64,000 bases of DNA from Circinella minor (Eukaryota; Mucoromycota; Mucoromycetes; Mucorales; Lichtheimiaceae). A model generated the notes under the pieces. That model was not told where the DNA came from. It was given only the letters and a program-made list of their open reading frames with translations, and searched no databases. Within the stretch, counting starts at the first letter, position 1. The number at the start of each line of letters is the position of its first letter. Position numbers and translations under genes: made by a program. This document shows, piece by piece, positions 38,032-59,135 of the stretch. The DNA lies in NCBI GenBank assembly GCA_016758965.1, contig JAEPRB010000113.1, positions 1 to 64,000 of the forward strand, written 5' to 3'.

Positions 38032-39646
38032 ATGACCTTATCGAATGATAATACTTCTCAAGTCGCTGTAATAACAGGTGGTAGCAAGGGAATCGGTTAT
38101 AATGTTGCGGCTGCCCTTGTTGCTAGAGGAATAAAAGTTGTGATTGGTGATATTAATGATAAGGATGGAGAAATAGCTGTAAAAGAATTAAACAAAAGGT
38201 TACTACATGATATTGTTATGTTGCTAAGAAAGTTATATGTACAATATTATTATCCATTTCGACAACGTTCTTCTAATAAATAAATAAAATAATAAAAACA
38301 ATTTATTACATTTTTTTTAGGTCAAAAGAGACTGTTGCTATTTTTATTCATGTTGATGTCACAAAATATAAAGATGTTTTAGCCATGTTTGCTTTAGCTG
38401 AAAAAGAATTTGGAGGAATTGATGTTTGTATACATGTTTATATTTCTTGATGGAAGTACTTGCATTACAGTGATAAAACAGATTAATACTTTTTTTTATT
38501 TACATAGATCGTAGTTGCTAATGCTGGTATGATCAAATCTCCCAATGGGTACGCACCTTTTGATGGTAAATAATACATAATACAGTAATTTAAATTATGA
38601 TAATAGAAATAGTTGTGGCCAATAATCTTTTTTATTTCTTTCTTACCAAGTAATATTAATAATGATGATGGTATGGTCATAGCTCTTGATGAATCGGAAA
38701 TGAAAATTTTTGATGTTAATGTTGGTGGTGTTATAAAGTGCAACAAAACTGCAATTATGTATATGTCAAAGCGAAAACGTCCAGGTGTTATTATCAATAC
38801 CGCATCAGGAGCAGGTAAATTAAAAAGACTTTATATTATATCATATTTTCTAAACACATGATATATCCATACTATATTTTGAATACAACATGCTAATAAT
38901 ATTTTAAATGATGTAAATACGTAGGTATTTATCCAACACCGTAAGTTATTTTTAATTGCTATTGTTATACTGTTGCTGCGACTACTACTTTGTTTTCGAT
39001 CGAATAATTTAAATCTTATATATTAATACAATTAAAACATTTGTAGAGGAATGAGTGATTATGCAGCTTCAAAGCATGCAATTGTAGGATGGACAAGAAG
39101 CCTTTCCCGATTACCAGATCAATGTAACATTCGAGTCAATGCAGTATGTCCTACCTGGGTAGATACTGATTTTATTAAGGATCCTAGTATACCAAAAGAG
39201 ATACAAGACTTTATTGAAGCCAATCCCAAAGCTAATATGGATGATGTGGTAAAGGCATATCTTCAATGCATTGATGATCAAAGTTTATCAGGTATGCATC
39301 ATATCTTATTGTCTCTGATTTATCATTAAACAATACACATGTAACTCACCATACAATATTATATATATGTAAAGGTACAACATTAACTGTAATGCCAGAT
39401 GGAATACATTTAGCAGAGCCACCTACGTATCCTAGTAAGTAAATTATTTTGGACGAAAAAAAGAAAGTAATTTAACTAATACGTAAATTAATAAAAAATA
39501 TCTGAAAAAATAAAACAGCCAGCATGTTTTCCCCTGAATTAATACAGAATAGAACATCCCTCATTCAAGGAATCGTCGATTTTTACAAGAGACAGCTCGA
39601 CTTGGCGTTACAACGCTTCAGTAAATTGAACAGTAATGATAATTAA
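38032..39646 (+). CDS. classical short-chain dehydrogenase/reductase
   Basis: Eight exons (38032-38198, 38321-38423, 38508-38565, 38683-38814, 38925-38940, 39047-39291, 39375-39434, 39519-39646) give 302 residues. This is an NAD(P)-dependent oxidoreductase with a Rossmann fold. The cofactor loop TGGSKGIG is at residues 15-22, NAG follows in VVANAGM, and the catalytic YAASK motif has Tyr 164 and Lys 168, with the Ser upstream in NTASGAG. An Asp in GDIND at the end of the second strand favours NAD over NADP. The sequence resembles 15-hydroxyprostaglandin-dehydrogenase-like SDRs, but the substrate is unknown. Exon 5 is only 16 bp yet restores the phase and supplies IYPTP. No targeting signal is visible. 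Confidence 0.85.
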
Positions 39647-39740
39647 AATGATAACTTAAGCTTTTAGTTCTACGTAGCTAATATTATTCACTGTATTAAA
39701 TAATGATGTGAATAAAAAAAATAATCAGCTTTAACTATAA

Positions 39741-39782
<42 letters not shown>

Positions 39783-40514
39783 AATTTGACGAATGATATA
39801 AAAACAAGTGTTTATCAAGAAAAATAATAATAATGACAATGCTATCGTTTCAATGTTGCGATTTGTTTTCATAAATGAACTCTATTCAAAAATAAAATAA
39901 AATAAAAAAAAGCACTGTAGGTGGTGTCTATCTGCAATGTTTTGAAGCTTCTTATGTGACAACAAAATATGGTTAAACTTTAAACTTTTTTTTATTGACT
40001 GCAGTATACTTAATTAAATTTTACTTTCTTTTTTATTATATCAATGAGAGAATACCTGATTATATATTTCAAATTATCTTTAGTCATGTTTGCTATGAAT
40101 CAAAGCCTGCTGTTTTATATATAAATATTTGATTCTGAAAAGTTTGAAGTTAAATACAATTCAATGTCAAACGCCCGCAACAAGGAATGGTCCTATTATT
40201 GCTTGTCTGTCTACAGTATCTGTTTAATTGTCATCATTTCTGTATACTTATTGATAAATATAATCATAAACTGTTTATTTCTTTTCACCTCATCAAATAG
40301 ATATATATAATCTCCTGTAATAATGCAAATCGCAGTATATTATGAAATAGTCAAATAGCTATCAACCATCCAACTAGGTAACAAAACGTTATATTTGAGT
40401 TCCCGAACAAGTTCTCTCGCTTTTTCCTGAAACTCCTGCTCTTTCAATTTTATTTTCGGTTCAACAGCTTATACTTTTTTTTTAATATTACTCTTTAAAG
40501 CAAATAACTGTTTC
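39647..40514. other. intergenic spacer, no supported gene
   Basis: 868 bp between the dehydrogenase and the WDR81-like gene. It includes a 32-base T tract (separate entry) and no recognisable coding sequence. Confidence 0.6.
39750..39781 (+). repeat. poly-T tract of 32 bases
   Basis: Uninterrupted T run about 100 bp after the dehydrogenase stop codon. It could be the poly-A tail of a minus-strand retro-inserted sequence or simple slippage; no attached element was recognised. Confidence 0.9.
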
Positions 40515-48825
<8,311 letters not shown>

Positions 48826-49150
48826 AAATAATTAATGATAATCAACGAAAAAAGATTATTATTAAAAATGTATAATCCTGTAAATGCTATTAGTCATCAT
48901 TGAAACAAAAAAAAGTATAAGCGTATAATAAGACCTGACTTGACATATATAATTTTCTGTTATATTTGGATAAAATAGTTCACTATTTTGTTGATTTTTT
49001 TGTGGGGTACAAAAAAAAAATAGATAATTTTTTTTTATGTGAGTTTGAATTGTGCGTGCATGTGCCATCTCTTTCTTTTTTTTTTTTCTTTTTTTCCTTT
49101 TTATTTTTTCTTATCCCGAAAACAACAACAAAAATTATAACCAACCAAAA
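48826..49150. promoter_or_regulatory. spacer between WDR81-like and pantothenate kinase genes
   Basis: 325 bp holding the end of one plus-strand transcript and the promoter of the next. It ends in a T/C-rich tract just before the ATG at 49151, common upstream of fungal start sites. No TATA box was assigned. Confidence 0.4.
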
Positions 49151-51126
49151 ATGCTCGACGACTGTTATCCACCTACTTCACTTTTAAATATGAACGTTAT
49201 TGGTGCCTCAGTATCAGAGGCTGTTACATTAGGTTCTCATGAAACCAGAGATATCGTTTTACCTAATCAAACTGAACACGTTTCTCAAATTGCCGTCGAC
49301 GTAAGTCCTGTTTTTATATATATATATAAATATACTATTTACTTTTGTAGTTTCTTTTAGGGAGAGCGGGGAAGAGGCAAAAAAAAAAGTAGGAATGAGC
49401 GAATATATAATATTATATGTGTGGGGATGAAAACGTGGTAGGAAAAAGTATTTTGGGTACCCAAAAAAAGAGTGTTGAAGAACAAGAAAATAATAATAAA
49501 GGGCCGGAACGGTATACTTGTTATATAGATTGGCGGTTCCTTAGCAAAGATTGTATATTTTACATCATCTGCCGATCGCAAAGGAGGTCGACTTCACTTT
49601 AAAAAGTTCGAAACAGAAAAGATCGATGAATGTATTGACTTTATTGCAGATCTTTTACGCTGTGCCCAACATATTGCAACAACAGAGCAGGTTCTCAAAG
49701 CAACAGGAGGCGGCGCCCACTTATATTTTGACAAGCTGTCAAAAAGACTTCCTGGCATAGTAGTACAGAAGGAAGACGAAATGGAATGTCTCATTACAGG
49801 TAAATTTACATTTTATAACATGGGAAGGGAATGAGAAGGTTTTATATATATATATATATATATATATCAATGCCTCATTAATTTGTTATATTAAAAGAGG
49901 AACTAAATTTGCTCATATATCATTTATCTAATTTTGATTAAATAGGCTTGAATTTTTTTGTAACCGAGATACCATATGAAGTATTTACTTATAATGAACA
50001 AGTAGATAAAAATCCAATGCAATTTGAGGAAATGACTCAAGCTATATACCCATACATGGTTCGTTTTTTTCTATTTTATTTTATTTTGTTGGAAGATTGA
50101 AAGGTGTTTTTTTAAAAAAAAAGTATCATTTTTCATTAATATGATTTATTTTATATATCCATATAGTTGGTCAATATCGGCTCCGGTGTAAGGTTAGTAG
50201 TCGGATCATGCAAATATATCTTTTTTATTTTTATTTTCAATTGACTATTATTATTATTTTGTTATTAATCCGTTCTTTTTTCTTTTTGGCTTTTTTTATT
50301 TGACAGCATACTAAAAGTGACTGGACCTGATCAATTTACCCGTATTAGTGGCACATCTGTAAGTACTTTTGTATATATATGCATTTGATAATAGAAATAG
50401 AAAGAAGGAAAAGTATACTAACAATAATAATAGTTAGGTGGTGGTACACTTTGGGGCCTTTTATCCCTATTGACAGAATCAACCAATTTTGATGGTAATT
50501 ATTTATTAAAAAAAAAGCAATGTATTGGGAAAAAAGGGAAGAATAAAAAGTAATAATAATTTTGGATTATTAATATATATATGTATATATATACATTTTT
50601 TAAATAAAAATGATAACAGATATGCTTGAATTATCCCAAAATGGAGATAACCGTAATGTTGACCTCATGGTTGGAGATATTTATGGATCAGATTATGGTC
50701 GATTGGGTCTCAAATCTTCAAGGATAGCATCTAGTTTTGGAAAAGTGTTCAAAAAAGGAGTTCGCCAGTCCCCGGGCAGTTTCTCATCTGCCGATATTTC
50801 GAAAAGCCTCTTATTCATGGTTAGGTAAATTATTAATAATATTATGGGGAAAAAATGAAAAGAAAGTTATAAGGATGTATGTTTAACCTTGTTCGTTTCT
50901 CCTTATTTTGTTTCGTCCTTTTATTATTATAGTAATAATATCGGACAGATTGCCTATTTGAATGCACAACAACATGGCTTAAAACGAATTTATTTTGGAG
51001 GTTTTTTCATTCGTGGACATCCAATAACTATGAATACACTTTCCTACGCTATCGATTTTTGGTCAAACGGTGAAATGAAAGCTCTTTTCCTGCGACACGA
51101 AGGTCATTTAGGTGCAACTGGTGCTG

Positions 51127-51159
<33 letters not shown>

Positions 51160-51410
51160 ATAGAATTATTAAGCTATTATCATACCATTCGATTATTGGC
51201 TTATTTTCAAATCTTTATGGAAAGTAATGATATTAACTAATTTTCTTTCTCTCGTTATTTTAGTTCCTTAAACATAAGCCAATTCGTAAAGCAAGGCATT
51301 CATTTTCTTATTCTGAAAACTTTCGACCAGATATTGTACAAACACCTAGTGGAGTGTATGACGTATTAGAACAAACCAATGTAGAACTTCGATCAGAGGA
51401 TAAGATATAA
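49151..51410 (+). CDS. pantothenate kinase (type II, eukaryotic)
   Basis: Nine exons (49151-49300, 49529-49799, 49946-50058, 50167-50192, 50307-50358, 50434-50494, 50620-50824, 50933-51125, 51264-51410) give 405 residues. It phosphorylates pantothenate (vitamin B5) with ATP, the first and controlling step of coenzyme A synthesis in the cytosol. The phosphate-binding motif DIGGSLAK is formed across the exon 1/2 junction at about residue 50. Other family blocks are [39 protein letters not shown] and [11 protein letters not shown]. The protein matches eukaryotic PanK (yeast Cab1) over its full length. Exon 4 is just 26 bp. Intron 8 begins with ten AGT repeats, so reading through it stays open for about 33 codons. 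Confidence 0.93.
51129..51158 (+). repeat. (AGT)10 microsatellite in pantothenate kinase intron 8
   Basis: Ten perfect AGT units start three bases after the GT donor (GTG AGT...). The first unit is part of the splice donor, so repeat length changes begin immediately beside the splice site. Confidence 0.95.
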
Positions 51411-52428
51411 AAAAAATTATTATTGCTTGTTATTATTATATTATTATTATTATTCTTTGATTAATTGTGTATGTGTATTATTCTTATTTTTTTTCCCTCA
51501 TCATCCTCATATATTCTCGCTTTTTCTTCTTTCTTTTAACCCGTACTCTTCCTTTGCTCTGTTTTTAATTTCTCCTTTTGTTCTCTATTTTTTTTATTCC
51601 TTTCTATTTTTGCTCTCCTGTGTTCCTTTTCCTTCTATTATAACGTATTACATGGTATATTCTCCTATATAAAAAGTTTGTTTTTTTTTTCATTACACAA
51701 AAAAAAAAGGCTAGTCCCGACTCATCCCGGTTCTTTCATGAACATACTGGGTAAAATGGTTAGTTACTTAGTAACGCAATGGCCTTTTTTTGTTTTTTAC
51801 TCATGCACAGTGTTGAACTTTGTCTTTGCGGGGTAATTCGAACTAAAATAAATCCCAGATAAAAATTTGTAATCCATTAACTTTATTCCACTACAATATA
51901 TACATTATAAACTTAAAAAAAAAAGGTACGTAAAGATCTAATGTATCGATAATCTAGTCAAATAAATGAAATAAAAGATAAAGATAAAAAAAAGAAGGTC
52001 TTTCTTTTAATTTTTTTTTCATATAATTTTGTGTATTAAAGTTTTCGCATATTGAATTTAAATTGACATTTTCTTTTTTTGGAATAAAAATAACCTGAAA
52101 AAGATTCAAGTGAAAAAAAAAAGATGAGTCGATCATTAGAAAAACCACCCTATAGGAGATTTTATATCCTGTTAAGGATAATTTTCCACTGTGACAAAAA
52201 CAACAATATTATTTTTTTTCTTCAAAAAATACAAAGAAAGCTATATAGTTAATGCATCACAGAATCCTGGAATATAATAATATACCGATTTTTTCACACG
52301 AATCATCATGGAATTTGGGCTTCCAAAAAAAAAAAAGAGGCATAAAAAAAGGTATAAAAAGCACCCTGAAAATTGAGATATTTTTCAGTCATCACCCTTA
52401 TTTTATTATTAATTCTTATTAATACGCA
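51411..52428. other. intergenic, beta-glucosidase promoter region
   Basis: 1.0 kb of AT-rich sequence. The right part contains a TATA box (separate entry). No coding sequence was recognised; short open frames here are T-rich low complexity. Confidence 0.6.
52353..52359 (+). promoter_or_regulatory. probable TATA box of the beta-glucosidase gene
   Basis: TATAAAA, 70 bp before the start codon, followed by a pyrimidine-rich leader. The spacing fits a short 5' untranslated region. Confidence 0.55.
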
Positions 52429-55400
52429 ATGAGACTTTTTGCTTCTGCAACGGGCCTCTTGGCTATCCTTTCAGTGTTGAATACGTCGGTTGGCGCTGCT
52501 CCTACTAAATCCGGGTTTGAAATTTCATGGGAAGAAGCATATGCCAAAGCAGAAAAGTTGGTTAGTGGATGGACATTGGAACAAAAAGTTAATGTTGGAA
52601 CAGGTACGAAGAATTTTAAGATATAATTATATGATGTTATCATTACATAATAATATCGAGAAATAGTTATATGTTTACCATTGAAAATAAACTAAATAAA
52701 CTTAAAATATTATAGGAAGTGGAAACGAACAAGGTCCTTGTGAAGGCAATACCATTGCATCTCCTGGTTTCCCTGGCCTTTGCATGAATGATGGTCCTAC
52801 TGGTCTTCGACGTGCTTATAATACTAGTCAGTTTGTGGCCGGTATCAACTGCGGTGCCTCATTTGACAGAGAATTGACCCGTCAACGTGGTGCTTATATG
52901 GGTGAAGAATTCAGAGATAAGGGTGTTAACGTCATGTTAGGTCCCGGTATGAATATGCTTCGTGTTCCTCGTGGTGGTCGCAAGTAAGTATATTAATATA
53001 TTATTTGCTAATCTTATTTAACAATATAAGTTTTATCCTCGTATGATAATAATTTAATTTTGTAATAGTTGGGAATATGCTGGTGAAGATCCCTATCTTG
53101 TATCTGCAATTGCCGAAGAACTTGTTCATGGCATTCAAAGTGCGGGTGTGGTAATGTATATTACTCCTAGTAATAATAAGCGTAACAGCAAAGCATTGTT
53201 ATACTATATGTACTCATCATTTTAATTATTATTTAGGTTACTACTTCCAAGCATCTTATTGGCAACGAACAAGAAGAAAACCGTTATACTGTATGTTTAT
53301 ATTATAAGATGTCTTATATTTTGGTTTTTATAATACTCATAGATTATCATATTTATATTTATATAGGTTGATACTGTAATGGATGATAAGACCTTGCATG
53401 AAATGTACTTGTTACCTTTCTATCATGCTGTTGAAGCTGGTACTGCTTCTATCATGTGTGGATACAGTAAGTTCTATGCTATTTTTCTAAAAAAAAAAAA
53501 AATTCCCAGCAGCATACGGCATAATTGATTATAATGATAAAGTACATATTGAAATAACCTTCTTTCTTATTACTATAACATAGACAAAGTTAATGGAACT
53601 TATGCTTGTGATTCTGATCATTTGATGAACACTATTTTGAAAGATCATCTCGACTTTAAGGGCTTTGTTATGTCTGACTGGTGGGCAACACATTCCACTG
53701 TTAACGGCGTAAACAGTGGTCTCGATATGACCATGCCAGGTAAGTTCATTTACTGAATAAATAATCATGTTTAATTTTTTTTGTTAGAAACAATCAAAGA
53801 AGTGCCTTTAAATACATACTTATATTATTTGATAAATGATATCGTATAGGTGATGCAAACGCTGACAGTGTTACTGGTGGTGGTTTATGGTACGGAAAGA
53901 ACCTTACTGACGCTGTTGAAAGAGGTGATGTCTCAGAAGAACGGGTAATTATCTTCTTTATTATAAACATCTACTATTATACACGGTAATCGTATGTAAT
54001 AATTAAAATAATAATATTAATATAATGGCATGAAACACGTTATATTTTATTTAGGTCACTGATTTGGCAACTCGTATTGTAGCTGCATGGTACAAGGTAT
54101 ATATAGCAACAATTCTTACTAAATTCGAAGTATTTATCTATATGACTTGAACTGTATACTTATTTATTCTATTTTATTTATTTATTTTTTAGGTTGGAGA
54201 AGACAAGGTATATATATATATATATTATTAGCTATTATTATTACTAAAAGACTTTGACATGAAGGGAAGCGGTGGTTTGAATGTATACCGAGTCTTGTTG
54301 CTAACAACATTATAATTTTATTACTATGATAATTATTATTAGGATTATCCCGATTTACGATTCAACTACTTTGATTCCAATGTTCATGCAGACCTCAATG
54401 TTCAACGTAACCACAAAGAAAACATCCGAGCACAAGGTGCTGCTTCCGTTGTCCTTTTGAAGAATGAAGATAATATTCTTCCTCTTAAGCAAGATTCTGC
54501 TAAAAAGTTGGCAGTTATTGGTAGTGACGCTGGAGCTGATCCAGAGTGAGTTTTTCTTTCCATTTATTATTATTATTATTGCCTACTCTCCTTTTTTTTT
54601 ATAACGTTGATTGCTTATTTGTTTAATCATTTTTTTAGAGGTTTGAACAAGTGCCCTGATGCTAATTGTTCCCGCGGTACATTAACACAAGGTTGGGGAT
54701 CTGGTTCATGCTATCTTCCTTATCTCGTTACTGTAAGAATTATAAATGAACTTTATTTTATACTATTTATATTACGTTTGAGCTACACATTTACTAATCA
54801 TTTATATTATTGTATTGATAGCCTCTTGATGGTATTACCAACCGCGTAGATGATTCCGTAGAAATCACTCACACCTTCGATGATTGGAATCTTGAAAGTG
54901 CTGGAAAACTTGCTGCTGATGCCGACATTGCTTTTGTATTTGCTAAATCCGACTCTGGTGAAATGTACATTGTAGTTGACGACAATCCTGGCGATCGTAA
55001 CAACCTTACTCTTTGGTACAATGGTGATAATTTGGTAAATATTATAAACCTTTGTTATATATTATACACACCTTCTTGCTAATTGTTATTTGTATTCATT
55101 ATATACTATTTACTATCGAATTTTGCTAACAAACATAATTTATCATAGATTAATGCTGTAGCTGATGCTAATGAAAACACTGTAGTTGTCATTCACTCTG
55201 TCGGCCCAATTGATATGAACGCATGGATTGATCATCCTAACATTAAGGTAATATATTGAAGAATTGGGTACTTGAAAAAAAAGCATATGATTTGTATATA
55301 CTATTATTGACATTCAATTAAATAATATATTATATTATATTATACAGGCAATTGTTTGGCCCGGTTTACCTGGTCAAGAAACTGGAAACTCCCTTGCTGA

Positions 55401-56090
55401 TGTCTTGTTTGGTGATTACAATCCTTCCGGTCGTTTACCTTATACCATTGCCAAAAATATTGATGACTACGTTGCTGATGTTTCTCCAGAACTTGAGGTA
55501 AATATCATACTCTTATTCCCTTATCTTCATCCCCCCCCCCTTTTTTTTGCTACACTTATTACTTGTACACACCTCAGTCACACCAAGATAATAATATAAC
55601 TTACTCAAATATTTTTATATTAAAATAGGTCGAATATACTGAAGGTGTCTATATCGGTTATCGTCACTTTGATAAGAATGAGATCACACCTCTTTACGAG
55701 TTCGGTTATGGCTTGGCTTACACCACATACGAGTATAGCAAGTTGAAGGTCAAGACCAAGAAGAACAGTGATGGTTTGAAACTTACCGATACGTTGGCAA
55801 GTGCATCCTTGTTCGTTGAAAACACTGGCGACGTCGATGGTAATGAAATTGTTCAAGCCTATATTGTTTATCCTGAATCAGCCGATCAACCACCCAAACA
55901 ATTGCGTGGATTTGAAAAAGTTTTTGTTGAAGCTGGTAAAAAACAAAAAGTAAATCTTGATTTCACCGTTCGTGATTTGAGTTACTGGGATGTTGTTCAA
56001 CAAAAATGGGTTGTTGCAAGTGGTGAATATACTCTTCTTGTTGGCCACACAAGTCTTGATATTCGTCAAGAAACTACTTTTACTCTTTAA
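52429..56090 (+). CDS. secreted GH3 beta-glucosidase
   Basis: Fifteen exons (first 52429-52603, last 55629-56090) give 735 residues. Glycoside hydrolase family 3 enzymes release glucose from cellobiose and other beta-glucosides, outside the cell or in the wall. Residues 1-22 are a signal peptide ([20 protein letters not shown]). The N-terminal barrel shows [31 protein letters not shown] and the substrate-binding KHLIGNEQE. The nucleophile is Asp 258 in GFVMSDWW. The second domain has [13 protein letters not shown] and [31 protein letters not shown] fibronectin-III-like domain closes the protein ([27 protein letters not shown]). Exon 9 is a 15-bp microexon (VGEDK). A TATA box sits 70 bp upstream. 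Several Asn-x-Ser/Thr sites fit glycosylation. Confidence 0.93.
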
Positions 56091-57038
56091 TTTATCTCTC
56101 TTTTATTTTCTTTATTTAAATTATTATTATTATTATTACTATCACACAGTTTTTCTTATTATAAATCATTTATTTTTTTCTACAACGCAACCAATAAATA
56201 AATTAAGCTTGATGCTGAATATTATTTAACTAAATGTAATGAATAGAGTAGTCTATTTTTCATATACCTATTTTATTTATTTTATTTTTGCATTAATTCT
56301 AGAAAGAAGGGATTTCAACTTTGTTGATTCATATATTTGAAATTTCTGTACCTGAAATAAATTTTTATTCAAAGAAAGACAGAAATATGCTTAGCATCAT
56401 ATTATGATATACATATTACAGTGTTAGAATTTGGACTCAATCATTTCATAAAAAAAAATGAGCCATGGTTTTTTTTTTTTTTTTACATAGAACACCCAAA
56501 TCGCCTAAGCTACCCAAGCAAAGTTGAGCCATAGAGCTTGTTAATTTATTCATCCGACATAAATAAGAACCACAATTCGCCAGAAACTGTTTCCTTATCA
56601 ATCATTTTAGCTAAAAAAAAATTGCATTGATAAACTCACATTGCCAAACGAACTACTGTTGTGATTTTTGGGTAAGAGTTACCGTCGTTATACAACTGAA
56701 AACCGTGCATAATTTATCATATAGAATGTCTGGGCATAATGATTAATAATTATTATTACTATTATTATTATTCGAGTTAGGAAGTTGACCTCATATCATA
56801 AATCAAGGTAGTTCCAAGACAATTAAGAATGCGAGTGATAGAATAGCAACATAATACTAATTATATACAGCTGTATCAGGTGGTGAGTGAGCGGAATAAG
56901 ATTGTAAAGCAGAAAAAAAAACATGTTGTGTCACTAAAATTAAAACCAGTCATATTATCTTTGGCATTTTAATTATAGAAATCAACGAGCTATTATTCAA
57001 CTCAATTATACAACGCTCTTTCCTTTTCTATATATATC
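56091..57038. other. intergenic, no supported gene
   Basis: 0.95 kb between the beta-glucosidase and the small secreted protein, including a T17 run near 56468-56484. No coding sequence was recognised. Confidence 0.6.
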
Positions 57039-57568
57039 ATGAAACATCCATATATTTGGTCTCTTCTGTTGGGTCTATGGTTAATATCAGATATCATTAA
57101 CGCTATAACACTCACCACAGGACAAACAAGTATGCCCCAAGCAGAAAAAAATATTTTTTACAGAAATAATATTCCTTTACATTATACATAAAGTGTTTCA
57201 TAGCTATTTACTCATACCAACTTTACTTTTCACAACAACCTTATATAGGACTTGTGATTACTGTAAATGATACTTTTATTCAAAGTCAATCTCGCTGGAT
57301 AATTACTTGTAATATGACAGGAGGAAATCATCCAAATCCTCAAGCTATTTGTAATGAAATTGAACAATTACAAATTCCTTTGGATGAAGCAATTCGAATA
57401 GCGCAAGCTAATACTCCTTGCAATCGAATGCTTCGACCTATCAATTTAACCATATCAGGTTTTGCCAATTCTAAAGAAATTAAAACTTTAACTGAAGAAT
57501 ATCCCAATCCATGTATCATGAAGGGGTCATTGGCTTTTGCTGGATTACAAAATCTGGTTCCTTTTTAA
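57039..57568 (+). CDS. small secreted subtilisin-inhibitor-like (SSI) protein
   Basis: Two exons (57039-57129, 57249-57568) give 136 residues. Residues 1-22 are a signal peptide (MKHPYIWSLLLGLWLISDII). The mature part has exactly four cysteines, at 51, 65, 88 and 119. Spacing (14, 23, 31) closely follows the two disulfides of Streptomyces subtilisin inhibitor. Family landmarks include LVITV at the start, TCNMTGGNHPNP around the first Cys, CNRMLRPINLTISG, and a final GSLAFAG. SSI proteins are tight inhibitors of serine proteases that present a loop two residues after the third Cys. Here that P1 position is Arg 90 followed by Met 91, which predicts trypsin- or kexin-like targets rather than subtilisin. 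The family is mainly actinobacterial, so a fungal copy, with an intron, is notable. The assignment is by eye. Confidence 0.75.
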
Positions 57569-59135
57569 CGAAGATCAACAATAATAAAATTTTGAAAGAA
57601 ATATTATAATTATAATCAAATCTACTAGCTTCGCCTCATACTATGTACATCTAAGATTTTCAACGTCCATTTTGCTACAGTATATAGCGAAGCCAATAGA
57701 ATAGTATGTATAATCGAGGAATAAATGCAACTTGCTAAAAAATAAAAATAAAACGCTTCTTTATGTTTACGTATTGCCAAAAAATTACTTACAGTATTAT
57801 TTTTTATTCTCGTTTTTTACTGTATATAATATATAAAGATACGTTTTAAAATAAATTTCATGTTCATAAACCCAATAGCGTAAGGTTTCAAATGATGTTC
57901 ATAATGTAAATATTTCGATACTTAAAGAAAACTTACTTGATTTTTTTTTAATTAGGTAAATAACTAGAATCATTTTGTATCAATTTATATATTAGAAATA
58001 GGTATCAAGCCCAATATAAGACTTTCTTTTGTGTGGCAAGAAGTTATATACGTATTTCTTTTAAAATAAATGTGTCAATGTACAGAAAAAGGGGTGAAGT
58101 CGTGGTACTTTATGGATTCCCATTATCACTATCGTTTTGTACCAAGCTTTAATTTATACCTAAAGTCGTGAGTGTGCATAAAAAAATCAAGTCAGTCTTT
58201 TGTATTGCCTTACATCAAGTTTTTTTTTTCTTTCCATAACTTAGTCAGATAGAGAATAGCATTATACATTATACATTATTAATTTTAATAATTTCTATAG
58301 TTTGTACACCATACCAAAATGCCGTAAATTGATTGATAAGAACATAAAAAAAAAGATAACCCCTCTCTCTCCTCTTTAAACTTCTAGTGTCATCATTCCA
58401 GCACATGAGTGCTAGGTAGAAAAAATAAGAGATAAATATATATCAACAGCCTTACAAATTATTGTGCCATAATGAGGAATAGATGTTACAAAAAAAATGG
58501 CGTAAGTGAGTTCAGCAGTCGACTGTAAAATTTAACATTACAACGTTGGAAGTTGAATTTAGCTATGCAAAATAAAAACGAGCTACTGTATGATTTTGAT
58601 AATGAGCCACCTTTTCCAAATTGAGCTACTTCACGAAATTGATCCATGCTGATCAAATTGAGCTATTATTTACTTCTAAAAATTGACCAAATGCTTGAAA
58701 CGCGGTCAATCACGTTATTGTGATTGGTGATGTTATCTTCTATTATATCATCTCGTTAAATTTCAATGATCTTCTCTAAATAGGGTGGTTTTTTGTATAT
58801 CGGCAAAAAGTAAGATGTGACCAATGTTACATTTATGAAGGAAGGGCAAAATTAATGGGTGTAAAAAGTAATATATTATTATTAATAAAAAGATACACAG
58901 TTACAACAATAAAAAAAATAGTTACTATACATATATAACTAAGCACTGATTTATCATTTTAAAATTAATACAAATCACCATCTTAAAATAAAACATTAAC
59001 TAAACTACATTGTTCACATCATGATATTATACCAGAAAAGCCCACACGATAAAGAGTGCTAATAATCATAAGTTTTATGAACATAGGCACATTTCAATCA
59101 TGGCCGCTGTTTCTTCACTAACCCCTTCTCGATCA
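57569..59135. other. intergenic, no supported gene
   Basis: 1.6 kb, AT-rich. A short sequence near 57659-57680 (CGTCCATTTTGCTACAG) is similar to one at 61147-61182, perhaps a small dispersed repeat. Three GAGCTA-type words recur at 58580-58665. No coding sequence was recognised. Confidence 0.5.
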
